Below the pieces are notes generated by a model that saw only the letters and a program-made list of their open reading frames with translations, searched no databases and was not told the origin of the DNA. Positions 40,590 to 49,785 of a stretch of 64,000 nucleotides of DNA are shown here, piece after piece. Within the stretch, counting starts at the first letter, position 1; each line of letters begins with the position of its first letter. A program made the translations under genes and the position numbers. The stretch is from contig NZ_AP025281.1 in assembly GCF_024347195.1 (NCBI RefSeq), positions 2,542,001-2,606,000 on the forward strand. The letters are read 5' to 3'. This DNA is from Aliamphritea hakodatensis. GTDB taxonomy: Bacteria > Pseudomonadota > Gammaproteobacteria > Pseudomonadales > Balneatricaceae.

Positions 40590-41696
40590 ATGAATCCCTT
40601 GTTTATTAAAAGCAGACATTTCTTTGAAGATATCCAGCCACAGTACACTTCCAGTCTGAATCTGGTGGTAGTTACACACCTGCTTGATATTCCAACCTGC
40701 TATCTGGACTGCCTTGAACGCTTTGCACGGGTCTCAATGGTAGTGCCAAAGCCCCGGAGCATCAGCCACAGCACACTGGAGCAGGTAGAGAAGAAATTCC
40801 CGGTTGTGATCAAGAAGCGTGATCAGTTGCAGTCTGCTGACGTCACCGCAGCAGTGATTAACGATCATGTTCCGGAAGGCGACCTGATCATCATCGATAT
40901 CGGCGGGTATTTTGCTGCCTCGGTCAGCCACCTGCCAGAGATGTTGCAGGCCAGGCTGAAGGGCATTGTTGAAATAACTGAAAACGGCCATCAGCGCTAC
41001 AGCAATCTGCCGGCGCTTCCCGTGCCGGTAATTTCCATAGCCCGCAGCCCCCTTAAAGGCCCGGAAGATTACCTGACCGGACAGTCCATCGTTTATTCCA
41101 GTGAAGCCCTTATGCGCCAGTGTCATCACATCATGAACGGCGGCAATGCCGTGGTGTTTGGCTACGGCAAGATCGGCAGCTCCATTGCTAAGGCGCTGCA
41201 CGCGAAAAATATCAACACCAAAATAGTTGAGATAGACCCCATCAGAGCCATCGAAGCCCGTTCCAGAGGCTTTGATCTGATTCAGAAAGACGAAGCCCTG
41301 CAACAGAGCGATGTGATTTTCTGCGCCACCGGAAACCAGTCCCTGAGCAACCACGACTTCAGCCGGATTAAGAACGGCGCTTTCATCTTTTCAGTGACAT
41401 CTTCAGATGATGAGCTGGATCTGAAAAGGGCGGATAACAGTTTTAATATCACACCGGTGACGGAATACGTCAGCCAGTATGAGCGGCTTGGTCAGTACTT
41501 TTATCTGGGCAATTATGGCAATGCCATTAACTTCATTCATAACGCGGAAGTAGGCCCATACATTTACCTGGTACAGGGAGAAGCGATTATGGCCGTAGAT
41601 CATTTACAGAAGAACCCGCTGCCGGCCGGTATTTCCAACCTTGCAGCAGAACAGCGTCGCCAGCTGGCTACCAGCTGGCTGGCACACTTCGGCTGA
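40590..41696 (+). CDS. S-adenosylhomocysteinase-like NAD-binding protein
   Basis: This 368-residue protein has the layout of S-adenosylhomocysteine hydrolase: an N-terminal part with LIIIDIGGYFA, then LKGIVEITENGHQRYSN, a K-x3-D pair in LKGPEDYLTGQS that fits the catalytic Lys/Asp, and an NAD-binding domain VVFGYGKIGSSIAKALH (near residues 188-204) followed by VEIDPIRAIEA and the ATGN segment. It is about 60-100 residues shorter than genuine hydrolases, and the aspartate just before GG is isoleucine, so it may be a divergent paralogue with another substrate. An AAGGAG site fixes the ATG at 40590; the longer frame to 40509 is unlikely. Confidence 0.68.
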   Translation: MNPLFIKSRHFFEDIQPQYTSSLNLVVVTHLLDIPTCYLDCLERFARVSMVVPKPRSISHSTLEQVEKKFPVVIKKRDQLQSADVTAAVINDHVPEGDLIIIDIGGYFAASVSHLPEMLQARLKGIVEITENGHQRYSNLPALPVPVISIARSPLKGPEDYLTGQSIVYSSEALMRQCHHIMNGGNAVVFGYGKIGSSIAKALHAKNINTKIVEIDPIRAIEARSRGFDLIQKDEALQQSDVIFCATGNQSLSNHDFSRIKNGAFIFSVTSSDDELDLKRADNSFNITPVTEYVSQYERLGQYFYLGNYGNAINFIHNAEVGPYIYLVQGEAIMAVDHLQKNPLPAGISNLAAEQRRQLATSWLAHFG

Positions 41697-41851
41697 ACCC
41701 GCCCGTTCTGCATTACCTCAATACCGTCAGTCACCCCTGAAATACGGCTGGGACAGAGCAATTGCCTGCTGCGAACACCAAACCGTATCCCGCGAGGGAG
41801 AGTTCTTTTCCGGAAGAGCTCTCCGGTATCTGATGTGATCTCCGTCATATA

Positions 41852-42985
41852 TCACTGAAATCTCAATCTGCAACGCATTCTGTGCCGCACAATGACTGAC
41901 CACGCAAACTGCAAGTAAAAAGAGGGGATAACGGTTTCAGCCCTGCAGCCCTGCAGCCTGAAACGGCGGGGACGAAACAGATAAAACATGGCCCCGATCA
42001 GGAAAACGGCAGAAATGCCTGACCCCATTTCCGGTACAGGTGCCGCCCGCATACCGCCTCCGTTTCTCGCCAGCAGGGTATCTACTTCATAGATGCTCCC
42101 GGGCGGATTTTCCGTGTCGTACGGACTGCCAGCGTCTTCAAAGCTGTATGCGTCATTGAAAAAGCTGTTTTGCGGATCCGTTACACCTTTATTCGCTTCA
42201 AAGATCAGATTACGAAAAAGCTTCTTTTCCAGTCCGAGATTACCGTAGTTCAACGCAAACTGAATGGAGTTGCCGTCGATTCTGGCACGTATATCAGATG
42301 AGCTGCCTTCACTTGTCAGTTCAGCATAGCCACTGGTGCCTTCATCGGTAATGCTCAGCCCGGTACCGGTGACAGCGCCGTCGGCAGGGTCATCAAACCA
42401 GATCTGTGTACCGGCAGAAGAACCGCTGTCGTTGAAACTCCCGGAGACATTGCCTGACGGGCCTTTTACGCCAATCATATAGCTGGAAACCTCACCATCT
42501 TCTGATGCAAAGTTACGGTCAGATGAGAACCTGATACGGTAGTTTTCACTGAATCCTTTGATCACCGAAGTCCCATCGGACACTTCGGCATCACCGGTCA
42601 GATCAATTGAAAAATAGGCATGCTCACTCTTCTTATCGATGGCAATGCTGCCGGTACTGATATCAATAAACTCATAGTAGGTTTCTGATGCCGGTTTACT
42701 GCCCACGGTTTCATCCATAGATGCAACAGGCCGTTCATATAATTCCTTTGAATATACATCCGCCTTGTTGTCGATGGTCCACAGAGTTGAGCCGCTGCTG
42801 GCATTATCGTCGGTGCGGACATCTTCAAACGTGGTTACTTTGAACTGAGTCTGCCAGTCATCAGCATAGGTATCCGCTCTTACTGCAGCCGCCTGAAATA
42901 TGACAACCATACCCAACAGGGATGCACTGAACCTTCCGGGATGGGGCACTTGTAAAATAAACTGGTCGCGCAACTGATTCCTCAT
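41852..42985 (-). CDS. Secreted protein with PEP-CTERM-like sorting tail
   Basis: This 377-residue precursor has a signal peptide (about residues 15-38), a Ser/Asp/Gly-rich beta-type body with no enzyme motif, then a tail with PVPEMGSGISAVFLIGAM, a hydrophobic segment and a basic RPRRFR cluster. That tripartite end resembles exosortase (PEP-CTERM) sorting signals. Unusually, about 35 residues follow the basic cluster. A tandem 8-base duplication right behind the RRFR codons accounts for this: without one copy the frame would stop after LQG. GGAGGTG precedes the ATG. No exosortase gene is visible here. Function unknown; a surface or matrix protein is plausible given neighbouring c-di-GMP genes. 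Confidence 0.68.
   Translation of the reverse strand: MRNQLRDQFILQVPHPGRFSASLLGMVVIFQAAAVRADTYADDWQTQFKVTTFEDVRTDDNASSGSTLWTIDNKADVYSKELYERPVASMDETVGSKPASETYYEFIDISTGSIAIDKKSEHAYFSIDLTGDAEVSDGTSVIKGFSENYRIRFSSDRNFASEDGEVSSYMIGVKGPSGNVSGSFNDSGSSAGTQIWFDDPADGAVTGTGLSITDEGTSGYAELTSEGSSSDIRARIDGNSIQFALNYGNLGLEKKLFRNLIFEANKGVTDPQNSFFNDAYSFEDAGSPYDTENPPGSIYEVDTLLARNGGGMRAAPVPEMGSGISAVFLIGAMFYLFRPRRFRLQGCRAETVIPSFYLQFAWSVIVRHRMRCRLRFQ
41937..41960. repeat. 8-base tandem repeat inside the sorting tail
   Basis: CAGCCCTG occurs twice in contact and is followed by CAGCCTG, inside the 3' end of the PEP-CTERM-like gene. Loss of one unit would change the reading frame and end the protein a few residues after its basic cluster, so the repeat can act as a length switch. 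Confidence 0.7.
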
Positions 42986-43206
42986 ACGTCACCTCCGTTT
43001 ATCAGCATTCCCTTTAACAGGGCAAATTCTGTTCCAACCACTGCTTACAGCCGGCCAGCACCACAGTTAAAGACAGCAAGAAATATCAAAAAATATGGCT
43101 GTGTATTTTCTATAGTGCTCTTCAACAGGTAGCTCTTCACCTGCAGAACACCAGGAAACAACTTACAAACATGCACCCATCTCACTGATTCACTGAGGAA
43201 TACATT

Positions 43207-43701
43207 ATGAAGATCGTAAAAAAAGTCACCATCAATAAAGCGGCGGACACAATCTGGAAAATTATTGCTCATGATTTTGATAAGGCTTATGAGTGGATGG
43301 GGCCCATCCCTCACTCTTACGGGATTGGCACCGACAAAGGTACCGGCGGTGCACCAATGGAAGGGCGGATCTGCCATCTGAGCGACAACCCGGACGGCGC
43401 TAAAGCGAAAGAAATGATTTCCTACTATAGCGAAAAAGATATGACCCTGACCTTTGATATTTCACCCGTCAATGTCCCGGCAATTGTCCCGCTAAAACAG
43501 AATCAGGTAACCATGCAGGTCATCGCAAAAAGCAGCGACCAGTGTGAAGTCACCTGGACCGCCAGACCCCAACTGAAAACCCCGGCGTATCTTGTATATC
43601 CGTTACTGCGTATGGCACTGCCGATAGCCTTTGGTAAACTGCTGAATGGATTAAAAGAATTTGCAGAGCAGCCGGCTTCAGTGTCAGCACCTGCCAACTA
43701 A
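43207..43701 (+). CDS. SRPBCC (START/Bet v1-like) family protein
   Basis: This 164-residue soluble protein has the SRPBCC pattern: MKIVKKVTINKAADTIWKII at the N-terminus, a glycine-rich turn near residue 40, strands ending in CEVTWTARPQL and a long C-terminal helix (LLNGLKEFAEQ). The fold binds hydrophobic ligands in a cavity; the ligand is unknown. GAGG lies before the ATG. Its stop overlaps the start of the AraC-type gene (TAATG), so the two are translated together and may share a ligand or stress response. Confidence 0.8.
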   Translation: MKIVKKVTINKAADTIWKIIAHDFDKAYEWMGPIPHSYGIGTDKGTGGAPMEGRICHLSDNPDGAKAKEMISYYSEKDMTLTFDISPVNVPAIVPLKQNQVTMQVIAKSSDQCEVTWTARPQLKTPAYLVYPLLRMALPIAFGKLLNGLKEFAEQPASVSAPAN

Positions 43702-44600
43702 TGTTTATTCAGGTAAATGACATGCAGCGGTTTTTCAACAGTATCGATTTCATTGAACAACATCTGTACGACAAGATCTCGGTCCATGAAATCGCGGCCG
43801 CTTCCCATTACTCCACCTACCATTTCAGTCGGATGTTCAAAGCCATGGTAGGGGAGACACCCAAGGAATATCTGCGTAAACGGCGACTCACTGTCGCCGC
43901 CAAACGCCTGCTGAGTGATGAAGCGAGCATTCTGCAACTGGCGATGGATTGTCAGTTTGACTCTCAGGAAGCCTTTACCCGTGCGTTCAAGGCCTTGTTT
44001 AATATGACGCCGGCCCAGTACCGTAAAGCACAGGACCCGTTCCGTTTACTCTATAAGGATCAGTTCAGCCCGAATGACCTGCATTATCTGCACAATCAGG
44101 TGAGCATGGCGCCGGAAATCATACTGCAGCCAGCCACCAAACTGATCGGCATTGCCACTGAATATGACAACGAAGCGCTCAATCTGCACACACTCTGGTC
44201 TGCTTTCGGCCCTAACCGGGACCGGATACCAAACCGGCAGGGGGACAACTTCTTCGGGATCTATGAATCCTATGAAGAGCACGCAGCAGCGGAAGGTGAC
44301 ACTGATGAAAAGTCAGTAAGCTTTGTGTATGTATGCGCAGCGCCGGTGTCAGACCTGTCGGAAGTCCCGCAGGATATGGTTGCCCGGGAACTGCCCGAGC
44401 AGCTGTACGCAAAGTTCACCCACCGGGGGCCGGTGGCCAACCTGGATCAGACCCTCAGATATATCTGGGGAACATGGTTGCCGAAAAGTGACTATGACTA
44501 TATAGAAAAGCCTGACTTTGAACTCTATATGCCAGGCTTCAATGATGCGGATCCGGACAATGAACTGTATCTGCATATACCGGTTCAGCAAAAGGCCTGA
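43701..44600 (+). CDS. AraC-family regulator with GyrI-like domain (Rob type)
   Basis: This 299-residue regulator has two AraC helix-turn-helix units at the N-terminus (residues 8-105: ISVHEIAAASHYSTYHFSRM and EYLRKRRLTVAAKRLL) and a C-terminal GyrI-like ligand domain (about 120-297), the order found in Rob-type proteins. Such proteins often respond to small hydrophobic molecules. It is translationally coupled to the SRPBCC gene. Its targets are not apparent. Confidence 0.85.
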   Translation: MFIQVNDMQRFFNSIDFIEQHLYDKISVHEIAAASHYSTYHFSRMFKAMVGETPKEYLRKRRLTVAAKRLLSDEASILQLAMDCQFDSQEAFTRAFKALFNMTPAQYRKAQDPFRLLYKDQFSPNDLHYLHNQVSMAPEIILQPATKLIGIATEYDNEALNLHTLWSAFGPNRDRIPNRQGDNFFGIYESYEEHAAAEGDTDEKSVSFVYVCAAPVSDLSEVPQDMVARELPEQLYAKFTHRGPVANLDQTLRYIWGTWLPKSDYDYIEKPDFELYMPGFNDADPDNELYLHIPVQQKA

Positions 44601-44601
44601 A

Positions 44602-44979
44602 TCATTCAGCGGCTTCATGCATAACGTGCAGCTTATTACCGTCCGGATCACGACAATATGCGCCGTAATATCCCGGGCGGTAACGGTAACCCGGTGCACC
44701 GTCACAGCTGCCGCCTGATTTAACGGCCGCCTGATAAAAAGCTTCAACCAGTGAATTATTGCCCGCCTGGAAGGTCACCTGGGTACCATTGCCACGGGTC
44801 GCCGGTTGCTGATCATAAGGGATAAGTACCCAGAAACAGCTGGGGCCGCCAGCCGGGCCGTAGCCCACCTCATTGTCCACTTCCATCGTCCGGACCATCC
44901 CAAGGGTGCCTAAAACTTTATCGTAAAAATCGGCCGCAGCCGGTAAGTCATTCGTTCCCAGACACACACCAAGAAGCAT
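44602..44979 (-). CDS. VOC-family protein (glyoxalase/dioxygenase fold)
   Basis: This 125-residue small protein has the vicinal-oxygen-chelate pattern with MLLGVCLGTNDLPAAADFYD at the start, a mid-chain strand CFWVLIPYD and YYGAYCRDPDGNKLHVMHE at the end, where a metal-ligand glutamate or histidine may sit. Members include glyoxalases, dioxygenases and antibiotic-binding proteins; which applies here is not evident. It converges with the AraC gene, the two stops being adjacent. Confidence 0.82.
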   Translation of the reverse strand: MLLGVCLGTNDLPAAADFYDKVLGTLGMVRTMEVDNEVGYGPAGGPSCFWVLIPYDQQPATRGNGTQVTFQAGNNSLVEAFYQAAVKSGGSCDGAPGYRYRPGYYGAYCRDPDGNKLHVMHEAAE

Positions 44980-45119
44980 ATTCTTATCCTCAATTGATAT
45001 AAAAATCAGTCACATACTAGCGGTTATTGCCTTTATAACCTAGCCTGACAGGGGAACAAAACTGCACAAAGTCACTCAGAATAATACGTGCCACAAATCG
45101 TATTTCAGCGGAGAAGATC

Positions 45120-46766
45120 ATGAAACTGCCCGTCAGCATTCTGTTTATCAGCCTTAGCAGCACAGCTTTCAGTGCTGAACTGGTACTCAATAACGGCAAT
45201 ATTCTGCAGGTAGATTCAGGGTTTAACACGGCCAGCGCAATCGCCATCGACGCCGGTGAAATTGTCGCCATTGGCTCCGATAAAGAAGTATCCACCCATA
45301 TAACCGACACCACTGAAGTCATTGATCTTGAGGGGCGGACGGTTATCCCCGGCCTCATTGATAACCACATGCACCTGGTGCGTGCTGCACAGAACTGGGG
45401 CCACCAGATTCGCCTGGAGGGGATTACCGATTATCAGCAGGCCCTGAAACAAATCGCAGATACGGCCGCCAGAGCCAAACCGGGGCAGTGGCTGGTTGCC
45501 AGTGGCGGTTTTGTAGAGCGCCAGTTTTCCGGCCGGCCCAAAGCTGGCTTTCTGCGCAGTGATCTGGATAAAGCCGCCCCGGATAATCCGGTATATCTCC
45601 AGCACCTGTTTGACTGGGGCTATGCCAACAGCGCGGCATTAAAAACCATCGGTGTAAATCCGGACAGCCCGCCGCAAATGCCCGGCCTGCTGCTGGATGG
45701 AGACGGCCAGCCGCAAGGCCCGGTAACCAAACGGGCCCAGTTTCTGCTGGAAGAACAGCTCACCGCCAATACCAAAAAGAACCGGCTGGAACAAAGCCGC
45801 AAAGCGCTCACAGACTTAGCCCGCGCCGGCCTGACCACCGTGGTGGATGCCGGTGGGTTTGATACCCTTGATTCACTGTACGAACCTTTTGAAACCCTGA
45901 ACAGCAAAGGCGAAATGCCGATCCGGCTGATGTATATGAAACAGGTCATCCCCTGGGGCCGGGATAATCTCAGCCCGGACCTGAGCAGACTGGATGGCGT
46001 AAATTTCCGTTCCGATGATGATTTTTTCCGCCCGGTGGGGGTTGGGGAGCAACTGATGCTTCCTGTGCAGGATACCGCCGGCCGGGCTGCCCGCAGTACT
46101 GAAGCAGTTAAAACCGCGTTTCTGAACAACGCCCGGAAACTGGCGAAACGGGGCATTCAGCTACACCTTCATGCCGTCAATGATGCATCTATCAACCAGC
46201 ATCTGGATGCTTTTGAAACCATCAATGAAACCTATCCGCTGGCACCGTTGCGCTGGACCTTCGCTCACATTGACGGCATTCAGCCAGATACCATTGAGCG
46301 GGCCAGAGCCTTGGGCATTCTGTTCGCCATACACAGTCGACCGGTCCTTATCGGTTACCGGTTTCAAAACAGTTTTGGCAGTGCCGCCATGAACATGACC
46401 CCGATGAAAACCCTCACCGAAAAAGGGGCGCTCTGGGGGCTGGGCTCCGACAGCCCCGTTGTATCAATCTATAACCCGTTCCGTACCCTGTGGTGGGCGG
46501 TTAACGGCCGGATGGTTGATGGCACAAAAGTCTCAGAGCAGAATGTTGACCGCCGTCAGGCGCTGGTCGCGCATACCATCAATAACGCCCGGCTGGCCTT
46601 CATGGAAGATAAAACAGGCTCACTGGAAACAGGCAAACGGGCAGACCTGCTGATCCTTAATCAGGACTACATGCGGGTTGATAGCAGCAAGATTGCCAGT
46701 ATCAGACCGCTGGCCACCATGGTTGATGGCCGCTGGGTATACAAAGCCGGGGAGCTGGGCTGGTAG
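45120..46766 (+). CDS. Periplasmic YtcJ-like amidohydrolase
   Basis: This 548-residue metal-dependent hydrolase of the amidohydrolase family has an N-terminal signal peptide (about residues 1-18, ending AFS-AEL), the metal motif NHMHL (near residue 82), a histidine in QLHLHAVND, FAHIDG and LGSDSPVVSIYNPF near the C-terminus. YtcJ-type proteins hydrolyse amide or ester compounds of mostly unknown identity. GGAGAAG lies before the ATG. It appears to be a single gene, convergent with a LysR gene. Confidence 0.82.
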   Translation: MKLPVSILFISLSSTAFSAELVLNNGNILQVDSGFNTASAIAIDAGEIVAIGSDKEVSTHITDTTEVIDLEGRTVIPGLIDNHMHLVRAAQNWGHQIRLEGITDYQQALKQIADTAARAKPGQWLVASGGFVERQFSGRPKAGFLRSDLDKAAPDNPVYLQHLFDWGYANSAALKTIGVNPDSPPQMPGLLLDGDGQPQGPVTKRAQFLLEEQLTANTKKNRLEQSRKALTDLARAGLTTVVDAGGFDTLDSLYEPFETLNSKGEMPIRLMYMKQVIPWGRDNLSPDLSRLDGVNFRSDDDFFRPVGVGEQLMLPVQDTAGRAARSTEAVKTAFLNNARKLAKRGIQLHLHAVNDASINQHLDAFETINETYPLAPLRWTFAHIDGIQPDTIERARALGILFAIHSRPVLIGYRFQNSFGSAAMNMTPMKTLTEKGALWGLGSDSPVVSIYNPFRTLWWAVNGRMVDGTKVSEQNVDRRQALVAHTINNARLAFMEDKTGSLETGKRADLLILNQDYMRVDSSKIASIRPLATMVDGRWVYKAGELGW

Positions 46767-46786
46767 GCACCGGATCAGACGTGCCG

Positions 46787-47686
46787 TTACAACCGCTCAT
46801 CCCAGTAGATGGGCGGGGCAAAACAGGCGGCGTAATAATCGATAAATGCGCGAACTTTAGGGGCCAACTGTCGGGAGCTTGGGTATACCGCCCATATGGC
46901 AGCTTCGGAGACCAGCGGATAATCTTTCAGAACCTGCACCAGCTCACCGCTAAGCAAATGCTGATAAACACTCCAGGTCGAATTCACCGAAATACCGGCA
47001 CCGGCCACGCTGGCATCCCGCATGGCTTCACCGTTGTCTGTCCGTAACCGGCCGGTTGCTTTTACCGTCACCGGCCCGTCAGGGGTACTGAACATCCAGT
47101 TATCCAGCCCGGCCAGATTGACACAGGCATGATTAGCCAGATCAGCAGGGGTCTGCGGTTCATCGTATCTGGCCAGATAATCCGGTGACGCGCAGAGAAT
47201 ACGGCGGTCCGGCGCCAGCCTGCGGGCGATTAACGTTGAATCTTTCAGCGGGGCATTACGGATCGCAATATCAAACCCGCCTTCCACCATATCGATGATC
47301 GAATCAGAAAACCTGAAATCAACCGACAGATCCGGGTAACGGTTTAGAAAACCGTCCAGCGCCGGCACCAGATGCATCCGTCCGAACGAAGCAGGTGCTG
47401 TCACCCGCAACGTACCTGAAGGAGACACCTTCCCGGCACCGACAGATGCCCGTGCTGCTTCAACACTGGCCAGCACGTCTTCAGCGTGAGGGAGAAATGC
47501 CAGCCCTTCTTCCGTCAGCGATACCTTACGGGTCGTACGGTGCACCAGCCGGACACCCAGACCGTCTTCAAGTTTATTAATATGCAAACTGGCAACCGCC
47601 GGTGACAGGCCGAGTTCATGCCCGGCCTGAGTGATATTTTGCGTGGTGGCCAGACGGACAAACAATTTCAGGTGCTCAATATTCAT
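46787..47686 (-). CDS. LysR-family regulator
   Basis: This 299-residue regulator has the LysR HTH (MNIEHLKLFVRLATTQNITQ, then SPAVASLHINKLEDGLG) and a CrgA-type effector domain. Start is ATG at 47686; the GTG at 47689 is adjacent. It is divergent from the quinone-oxidoreductase operon at 47792 and most likely regulates it; the space between has a TTATCA-N5-TGATAA inverted repeat. Effector unknown, perhaps an electrophile or quinone. Confidence 0.85.
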   Translation of the reverse strand: MNIEHLKLFVRLATTQNITQAGHELGLSPAVASLHINKLEDGLGVRLVHRTTRKVSLTEEGLAFLPHAEDVLASVEAARASVGAGKVSPSGTLRVTAPASFGRMHLVPALDGFLNRYPDLSVDFRFSDSIIDMVEGGFDIAIRNAPLKDSTLIARRLAPDRRILCASPDYLARYDEPQTPADLANHACVNLAGLDNWMFSTPDGPVTVKATGRLRTDNGEAMRDASVAGAGISVNSTWSVYQHLLSGELVQVLKDYPLVSEAAIWAVYPSSRQLAPKVRAFIDYYAACFAPPIYWDERL

Positions 47687-47733
47687 CACTTATTATCAAT
47701 ATATTGTTGAAAGTAATTCCACGTTTACCCTGA

Positions 47734-47750
47734 TTATCATCTTTTGATAA
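47734..47750. promoter_or_regulatory. Inverted repeat, candidate LysR operator
   Basis: TTATCA, five bases, TGATAA forms a perfect 17-base inverted repeat with the T-N11-A feature of LysR sites, lying in the 105-base space between the LysR gene and the quinone oxidoreductase gene. Confidence 0.5.
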
Positions 47751-47791
47751 ACAAATACAATGGCCTCATACATAAACAGAGGCACTGATTC

Positions 47792-48784
47792 ATGAAAGCA
47801 ATGATTATTCGTCAGTTCGGCGGCCCGGAAGAATTTCAGCTCAGCGATGTACAGCAACCACAACCAGAAGCCGGTCAGGTACTGATCCGCATTGCTGCCA
47901 CCAGTGTAAACACCGTCGATACCATGCTCCGGCAAATGGGCGAAGACCTGCCATTCGCGCCGGCGTTACCGGCGATTCTCGGTATGGACTTTGCCGGCAC
48001 AGTAACAGCGGTGGGTGAAGGTGTCACTGAATATACAGCAGGAGATGAGGTGTATGGCTGCGCCGGTGGTCTGGGGGACCGTCCCGGCACACTGGCTGAA
48101 TACATGCTGGCAGACGTTGAGCTGATCGCCCCTAAACCTGCCAGGCTGAACATGCGTGAAGCGGCAGCGCTGCCACTGGTTGCCATTACTGCTTACGAAG
48201 GCCTGCAACGCGCAGGTATCAGGGCTGGCCAGAATGTACTGGTGCATGGCGGTGCCGGCGGTGTTGGCCATGTGGCCCTGCAGCTTGCCAGATACTGGAG
48301 TGCCAATGTTGTTTCCACCGCCGGTAATGAGGCCCATCTGGAACTGATCCGCCAGCTTGGTGCAGCCCCCGTAAACTACCGGACAGACACCGTTGCAGAC
48401 TATGTGGCTGAACACACAGCAGGTAAAGGCTTCGATCTGGTATTCGACTCCGTCGGCGGCGCTAATATCAGCAGCTCCTTTGAAGCAGCCGCGCTGAATG
48501 GTCAGGTTGCCACCACCGTATCTCTGGTGGAAATGGATCTGAGCGTGGCACATATGAAAGGGTTATCCCTGCATGTAGTCTTCATGCTGATACCAATGAT
48601 CCATAATTACGCCAGGCAGGCCCATTCAGGGATTCTGCGGGATATCAGCCGCATTGTTGATGCAGGTTGCCTGAGGCCAGTACTGGACGAACAACGCTTC
48701 AGCCTGACGCAAGCTGGCCAGGCTCACCAGCACCTGAACAGCGGTACGGCTACCGGTAAAGTGGTTATCGACATCGCTGAATAA
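47792..48784 (+). CDS. NADPH:quinone oxidoreductase (MDR, zeta-crystallin type)
   Basis: This 330-residue zinc-independent MDR enzyme has a GroES-like domain (GQVLIRIAATSVNTVDTML near residue 29, GMDFAGTVTAVGEGV near 67) and a Rossmann domain with NVLVHGGAGGVGHVALQLAR (about 149-168). The family reduces quinones, enones or aldehydes with NADPH. It is the first gene of a three-gene operon with an LLM flavin enzyme (21 bases on) and an SDR (2 bases further). The divergent LysR gene suggests induction by an electrophilic compound. Confidence 0.82.
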   Translation: MKAMIIRQFGGPEEFQLSDVQQPQPEAGQVLIRIAATSVNTVDTMLRQMGEDLPFAPALPAILGMDFAGTVTAVGEGVTEYTAGDEVYGCAGGLGDRPGTLAEYMLADVELIAPKPARLNMREAAALPLVAITAYEGLQRAGIRAGQNVLVHGGAGGVGHVALQLARYWSANVVSTAGNEAHLELIRQLGAAPVNYRTDTVADYVAEHTAGKGFDLVFDSVGGANISSSFEAAALNGQVATTVSLVEMDLSVAHMKGLSLHVVFMLIPMIHNYARQAHSGILRDISRIVDAGCLRPVLDEQRFSLTQAGQAHQHLNSGTATGKVVIDIAE

Positions 48785-48805
48785 TCCGCAACACAGGAGA
48801 TCAGA

Positions 48806-49783
48806 ATGGACATGACAGTTGCCACACAGGACTTCCGGCAGATAAACCGGGGCTACAACCGGGTATTCCGCACGGGAAAGCTAACGGTCGGTCTGGTTGC
48901 CCCGCTGGAAAACTATGCCAGCGGCCCGGTACCGGCGTTAACCGATCATCTGGCCCGTATTCAACTGGCTGAAGCGCTTGGTTTTGCTGCCATCTGGCTG
49001 AGAGATGTGCCGTTTAACGTGCCATCATTCGGTGATGCCGGGCAACTGTTTGATCCCTTCGTCTATTTAGGTGCGCTGGCGGCTTCCACAGATAAAATAG
49101 CACTGGGGGTCGCCAGCATTGTATTGTCGTTACGGCACCCGGCCCACGTGGCAAAGGCCGCAGCCAGTGCGGATGTCCTGTCCGGTGGGCGGCTGATTAT
49201 GGGCGTTGCATCCGGAGACCGGCCGGAAGAATATCCGGCGCTGAACACACCCTTTGAAGAACGCAGTCAGAGGTTCCGGGAAAGCTACGCCTATATCCGC
49301 AGCATGAATGATAACAGGCCGGAACTCAGCAACAGTTACGGTGATTTATCCGGTGATATAGACATGCTGCCCAAGCCTGTAGGCAGTCAGTTACCCCTGC
49401 TGATTACCGGCGCCAGCCAGCAGTCTTCAGGCTGGATCGCACAGCACGGCGACGGCCGGATGCTGTACCCCCGTGAAGCACAGCTGCAAAAACAGATTAT
49501 CAGCCAGTGGCGCTCCGAAACCCTGGCAGCAGGCCGCAACGCACAGCCGGTTATGCAACCGCTGTACATTGATCTGGTCGCCGATCCTGAAGCCTTGCCC
49601 CGGCCGATCCATTTGGGCTACCGGCTTGGCATCCGGCAGTTACACTTACATCTGCAGGCACTGCAGGATGCCGGTGTAAACCATGTTGCACTGAACCTCC
49701 GCTTTAACAGCGCAGATACCCTTAAAACCTTAAATAAGCTGGCGGATGCAATCCTGCCAGACTTCGGCCATCACGGAGCATAA
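48806..49783 (+). CDS. LLM-class flavin-dependent oxidoreductase
   Basis: This 325-residue luciferase-like monooxygenase-fold protein has the features GFAAIWLRDVPFNVPSF (near residue 52), LAASTDKIALGVASIVLSLR, GGRLIMGVASGDRPEEYPA near 128 and LPLLITGASQQSS. It resembles LLM proteins that use FMN or F420; flavin is more likely in this group of bacteria. An AGGAG site precedes the ATG. It lies between a quinone oxidoreductase and an SDR in one operon. Substrate not evident. Confidence 0.8.
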   Translation: MDMTVATQDFRQINRGYNRVFRTGKLTVGLVAPLENYASGPVPALTDHLARIQLAEALGFAAIWLRDVPFNVPSFGDAGQLFDPFVYLGALAASTDKIALGVASIVLSLRHPAHVAKAAASADVLSGGRLIMGVASGDRPEEYPALNTPFEERSQRFRESYAYIRSMNDNRPELSNSYGDLSGDIDMLPKPVGSQLPLLITGASQQSSGWIAQHGDGRMLYPREAQLQKQIISQWRSETLAAGRNAQPVMQPLYIDLVADPEALPRPIHLGYRLGIRQLHLHLQALQDAGVNHVALNLRFNSADTLKTLNKLADAILPDFGHHGA

Positions 49784-49785
49784 AC

